64,000 bases of DNA from Planctobacterium marinum (lineage in GTDB: Bacteria; Pseudomonadota; Gammaproteobacteria; Enterobacterales; Alteromonadaceae), in assembly GCF_020687805.1 (NCBI RefSeq), contig NZ_JAJEWQ010000001.1:653232-717231 (forward strand), in the 5' to 3' direction. The translations under genes and the position numbers were made by a program. Numbering within the stretch: the first letter of the stretch is position 1; each line of letters begins with the position of its first letter. The notes under the pieces are model-generated. The model was given only the letters and a program-made list of their open reading frames with translations. It had not been told where the DNA came from and made no database searches. Of this stretch, positions 61,892 to 64,000 are shown piece after piece.

Positions 61892-62146
61892 TTATTTTAA
61901 GCCGTTGTTGCTAAAGGTTGTGGCATTATCGCCCAGGAAAATGATTTTGATGTGTTTGCCATCTTCACTGCCCCAGATACACGATGTCGTGCCTAACGTC
62001 TCAGAACAATTGCTCGGTGCCCCAATAATGGCCTGAACTTCATCCTGACTCATGCCTAATTTAAGTAAATCGTAGTTTTCTTTAGTCAACCTGGAACAGG
62101 CAACTAAGAGCAGCGCTGCAATAAAAATAATAATGAGCTTTTTCAT
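61892..62146 (-). CDS. Small lipoprotein, BamE/SmpA-like fold
   Basis: An 84-aa protein with a lipoprotein signal (IIIFIAALLLVAC, lipobox LVAC, Cys17). The mature sequence has LLKLGMSQDEVQAIIGAPSNC and SCIWGSEDGKHIKIIFL, the helix-helix-beta pattern of BamE/SmpA-like and DUF3862 small lipoproteins, which often bind partner envelope proteins. It is not BamE itself. It lies 18 nt before the SIMPL gene. Confidence 0.75.
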   Translation of the reverse strand: MKKLIIIFIAALLLVACSRLTKENYDLLKLGMSQDEVQAIIGAPSNCSETLGTTSCIWGSEDGKHIKIIFLGDNATTFSNNGLK

Positions 62147-62332
62147 ATGGTTACTCCGGCAACAATTTACTGAGACTCTAAACGAGGGCCAGGTATTTGT
62201 CTAAGTATTTGCTGTAACCAATAGTAATGCAGGTGACCAGGTGTCACCCACATTTGAATCGCCCGGCGCCTGTTGCAACTGAGTTGTCATTTTGTCAGGC
62301 ACCGTATGGCTATCATCTATCGCTCTGAAACC

Positions 62333-63787
62333 TTATACGTCATAGGTAGTTGACGCGGTATCACCACCGCGTCCGGTCCAGTTCGTGTGAAAATACTCAC
62401 CACGTTTTTTGTCCAGACGCTCGTAGGTATGAGCACCAAAGTAATCACGTTGTGCTTGCAACAGGTTTGCCGGCAATCTTTCACTGCGGTAGCCATCGAA
62501 ATAACTCAGTGCTGAGTTGATGGTGGGGGCAGCAATACCATTCATTAATGCAGCGGCCGCCACTCTTCTCCAACCCGCCTGAGCGGCTTGTAATTTTTCA
62601 CTGAAATAACTGTCCAACATCAGGTTGGCAAGCCCGGGCTGCTTATCAAAAGCCTCTTTAATATTGCCCAGGAATGCTGAGCGGATTATACAACCGCCTC
62701 GCCACATCATGGCTATTCCACCATAATTGAGATGCCAGCCATGTTCTTTAGCGGCTTCTCGCATCAATACGTAGCCTTGTGCGTAGCTTACAATCTTGGC
62801 GGCAAAAACAGCCTGGCGTAGATCTTCTATGAAAGCCTGTCGGTCGCCATCAAATGTTGACTCAGGGCCAGAAATGATTTTTGCGGCAGCAACGCGCTCA
62901 TCTTTTTGTGCGGAAAGGCATCTGGCGAATACCGCTTCACCAATCAGGGTTAATGGCACACCCAACTCCAGCGCAGCAACACACGTCCATTTGCCGGTTC
63001 CTTTTTGTCCTGCGGTATCTAATATATTTTCGACCAGCGGTGTGCCATCAGTATCTTTAAATGCCATGATGTCGCGGCTAATTTCCATCAGGTAGCTGTC
63101 CAGGTCGCCTTTATTCCATTCCGCGAACACCTGGTGAATTTCATCAGCGGTTAACCCTACGTATTGCTTCATGAGCTGGTACGCCTCACAAATCAACTGC
63201 ATATCTCCGTACTCAATGCCATTGTGTACCATTTTCACAAAATGGCCGGCACCATCTTCACCCACCCAGTCACAACAAGGAAAATCCCCTTCGACCTTCG
63301 CGGCAATGCACTGAAATATTGGTTTAACCTCAGGCCAGGCCTCAACTGCACCACCTGGCATAATTGAAGGGCCAGTTAAAGCCCCTTCTTCACCACCAGA
63401 GACCCCCGTACCAATAAAGTGAATACCTTTTTCTCTTAGCCAGGCAACTCGACGGTTTGTATCAGGGAAGTAGGTATTACCGCCATCGATAATAATGTCA
63501 CCTTCGTCCAGCAACGGGATCAACTGCTCAATCACAGCATCTACCGCGGCGCCGGCCTTTACCATCAACATCACTTTTCGCGGCACTGCTAATGAATCAA
63601 CCAGTGCCTCTAAGCTATCCGCACCGCGAATAGTTAAACCTTTCGCCCGGCCATTGATAAAATGCGAGACTTTGTCAGTCGAACGATTGTAGGCGGTCAC
63701 GGTGAAGCCTTTATTCGCCATATTTAGGATGAGGTTTTCTCCCATCACAGCCAGCCCAATAAGGCCAATATCTGATTTAGTTTTCAT
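62333..63787 (-). CDS. gnd: 6-phosphogluconate dehydrogenase, decarboxylating
   Basis: It converts 6-phosphogluconate to ribulose-5-phosphate, CO2 and NADPH in the pentose phosphate pathway. The start is ATG 63787 ([28 protein letters not shown]), where the NADP motif GLAVMG sits as expected; the frame extends 12 codons further, to 63823. The 484 aa include [23 protein letters not shown], catalytic [18 protein letters not shown] and a C-terminal [13 protein letters not shown]. The enzyme is long-form, with all catalytic residues present. Confidence 0.97.
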   Translation of the reverse strand: MKTKSDIGLIGLAVMGENLILNMANKGFTVTAYNRSTDKVSHFINGRAKGLTIRGADSLEALVDSLAVPRKVMLMVKAGAAVDAVIEQLIPLLDEGDIIIDGGNTYFPDTNRRVAWLREKGIHFIGTGVSGGEEGALTGPSIMPGGAVEAWPEVKPIFQCIAAKVEGDFPCCDWVGEDGAGHFVKMVHNGIEYGDMQLICEAYQLMKQYVGLTADEIHQVFAEWNKGDLDSYLMEISRDIMAFKDTDGTPLVENILDTAGQKGTGKWTCVAALELGVPLTLIGEAVFARCLSAQKDERVAAAKIISGPESTFDGDRQAFIEDLRQAVFAAKIVSYAQGYVLMREAAKEHGWHLNYGGIAMMWRGGCIIRSAFLGNIKEAFDKQPGLANLMLDSYFSEKLQAAQAGWRRVAAAALMNGIAAPTINSALSYFDGYRSERLPANLLQAQRDYFGAHTYERLDKKRGEYFHTNWTGRGGDTASTTYDV

Positions 63788-63938
63788 ATCTGCTCGGTAA
63801 TTCTCTGAAAAAGTAAAGTTCACGGTGATATTGATTGCTCATGTTCCCCGGAGGTGAATCCTGTAACTCATTACATACAAGGTATATTGCATCTTACCCA
63901 ACAGTTACCGGCCAACATCAACATACCTGTGACATCAT

Positions 63939-63958
63939 AATAAATGATAATAATTTCT
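63939..63958. promoter_or_regulatory. Weak Fur-box-like sequence upstream of gnd
   Basis: AATAAATGATAATAATTTCT matches the 19-bp Fur consensus at about 12 positions by eye. It lies 150 nt before gnd and near the right edge, so it might instead belong to a gene outside the window. Confidence 0.2.
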
Positions 63959-64000
63959 ATTTGGGTAAATTATCGAATAATTTAGAATGACAAGTTCTCA

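Noticed and set aside
62232-62248. Inverted repeat GGTGAC/GTCACC after gnd as a terminator
   Set aside because: The stem is only 6 bp and there is no T tract on either side.

Overview
The window reads as chromosomal DNA of a marine gammaproteobacterium of the Alteromonadales (Alteromonadaceae / Glaciecola-Paraglaciecola type). The basis is gene order and protein resemblance recalled from known families; no search was run. The housekeeping blocks keep an Escherichia coli-like order: lolB-ispE-prs, rplY-pth-ychF, fabA/rmf/uup/rlmKL/zapC/pyrD, and msrC-proQ-prc. Between them lie accessory metabolic loci. I found no insertion sequences, prophage, CRISPR array, rRNA or tRNA genes.

Layout. 1-5.1 kb (+): lolB (cut by the window edge), ispE, prs, rplY, pth, ychF. 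5.2-8.8 kb (-): one very large secreted pectate lyase with two PL1 catalytic modules and two internal discoidin-like repeats, preceded by a twin LacI-type operator. 9.2-13 kb: a small membrane protein, a membrane-anchored AraC regulator, a CPBP protease-like protein, a methyltransferase and an ExoD-like protein. 13.1-23 kb: a purine catabolism locus. A RutR-like TetR gene and puuE run leftwards; xdhA-xdhB-xdhC-uraD-hiuH-guaD-puuD run rightwards, with a promoter and palindromic operator between them. Together they would take guanine/xanthine through urate, 5-hydroxyisourate and OHCU to allantoin and allantoate. 23.1-28.4 kb (+): an RND efflux pair and two small membrane proteins. 28.4-30.8 kb (-): a small operon of RHH-like protein, membrane protein, SDR and aldo/keto reductase.

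31-39.5 kb: fabA (+, with a FabR-type dyad), then leftward rmf, a DUF3466/GlyGly-CTERM protein, uup, a glutaredoxin-like gene, rlmKL, zapC and pyrD. 39.6-44.4 kb (-): the large NAD-dependent glutamate dehydrogenase. 44.6-51.5 kb (-): a four-gene envelope cluster, DUF1302 barrel - DUF1329 - YCF48 propeller - MMPL-type RND. It has its own end terminator and a second terminator-like hairpin in the middle. It is the best candidate here for an under-described system, possibly lipid or hydrophobic-molecule trafficking. 51.7-57.4 kb (-): sodium:neurotransmitter-type symporter, NhaC antiporter, PepN and a DUF2835 protein. 57.5-63.8 kb (-): prc, proQ, an acidic small protein, msrC, a SIMPL protein, a small lipoprotein and gnd.

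Several starts were moved inward from the longest frame on ribosome-binding-site and family-length evidence: prs, puuE, the tetR gene, xdhA, the aldo/keto reductase, rlmKL, gdhB, the YCF48 gene, msrC and gnd. rmf (57 codons) was found by direct reading of the minus strand.
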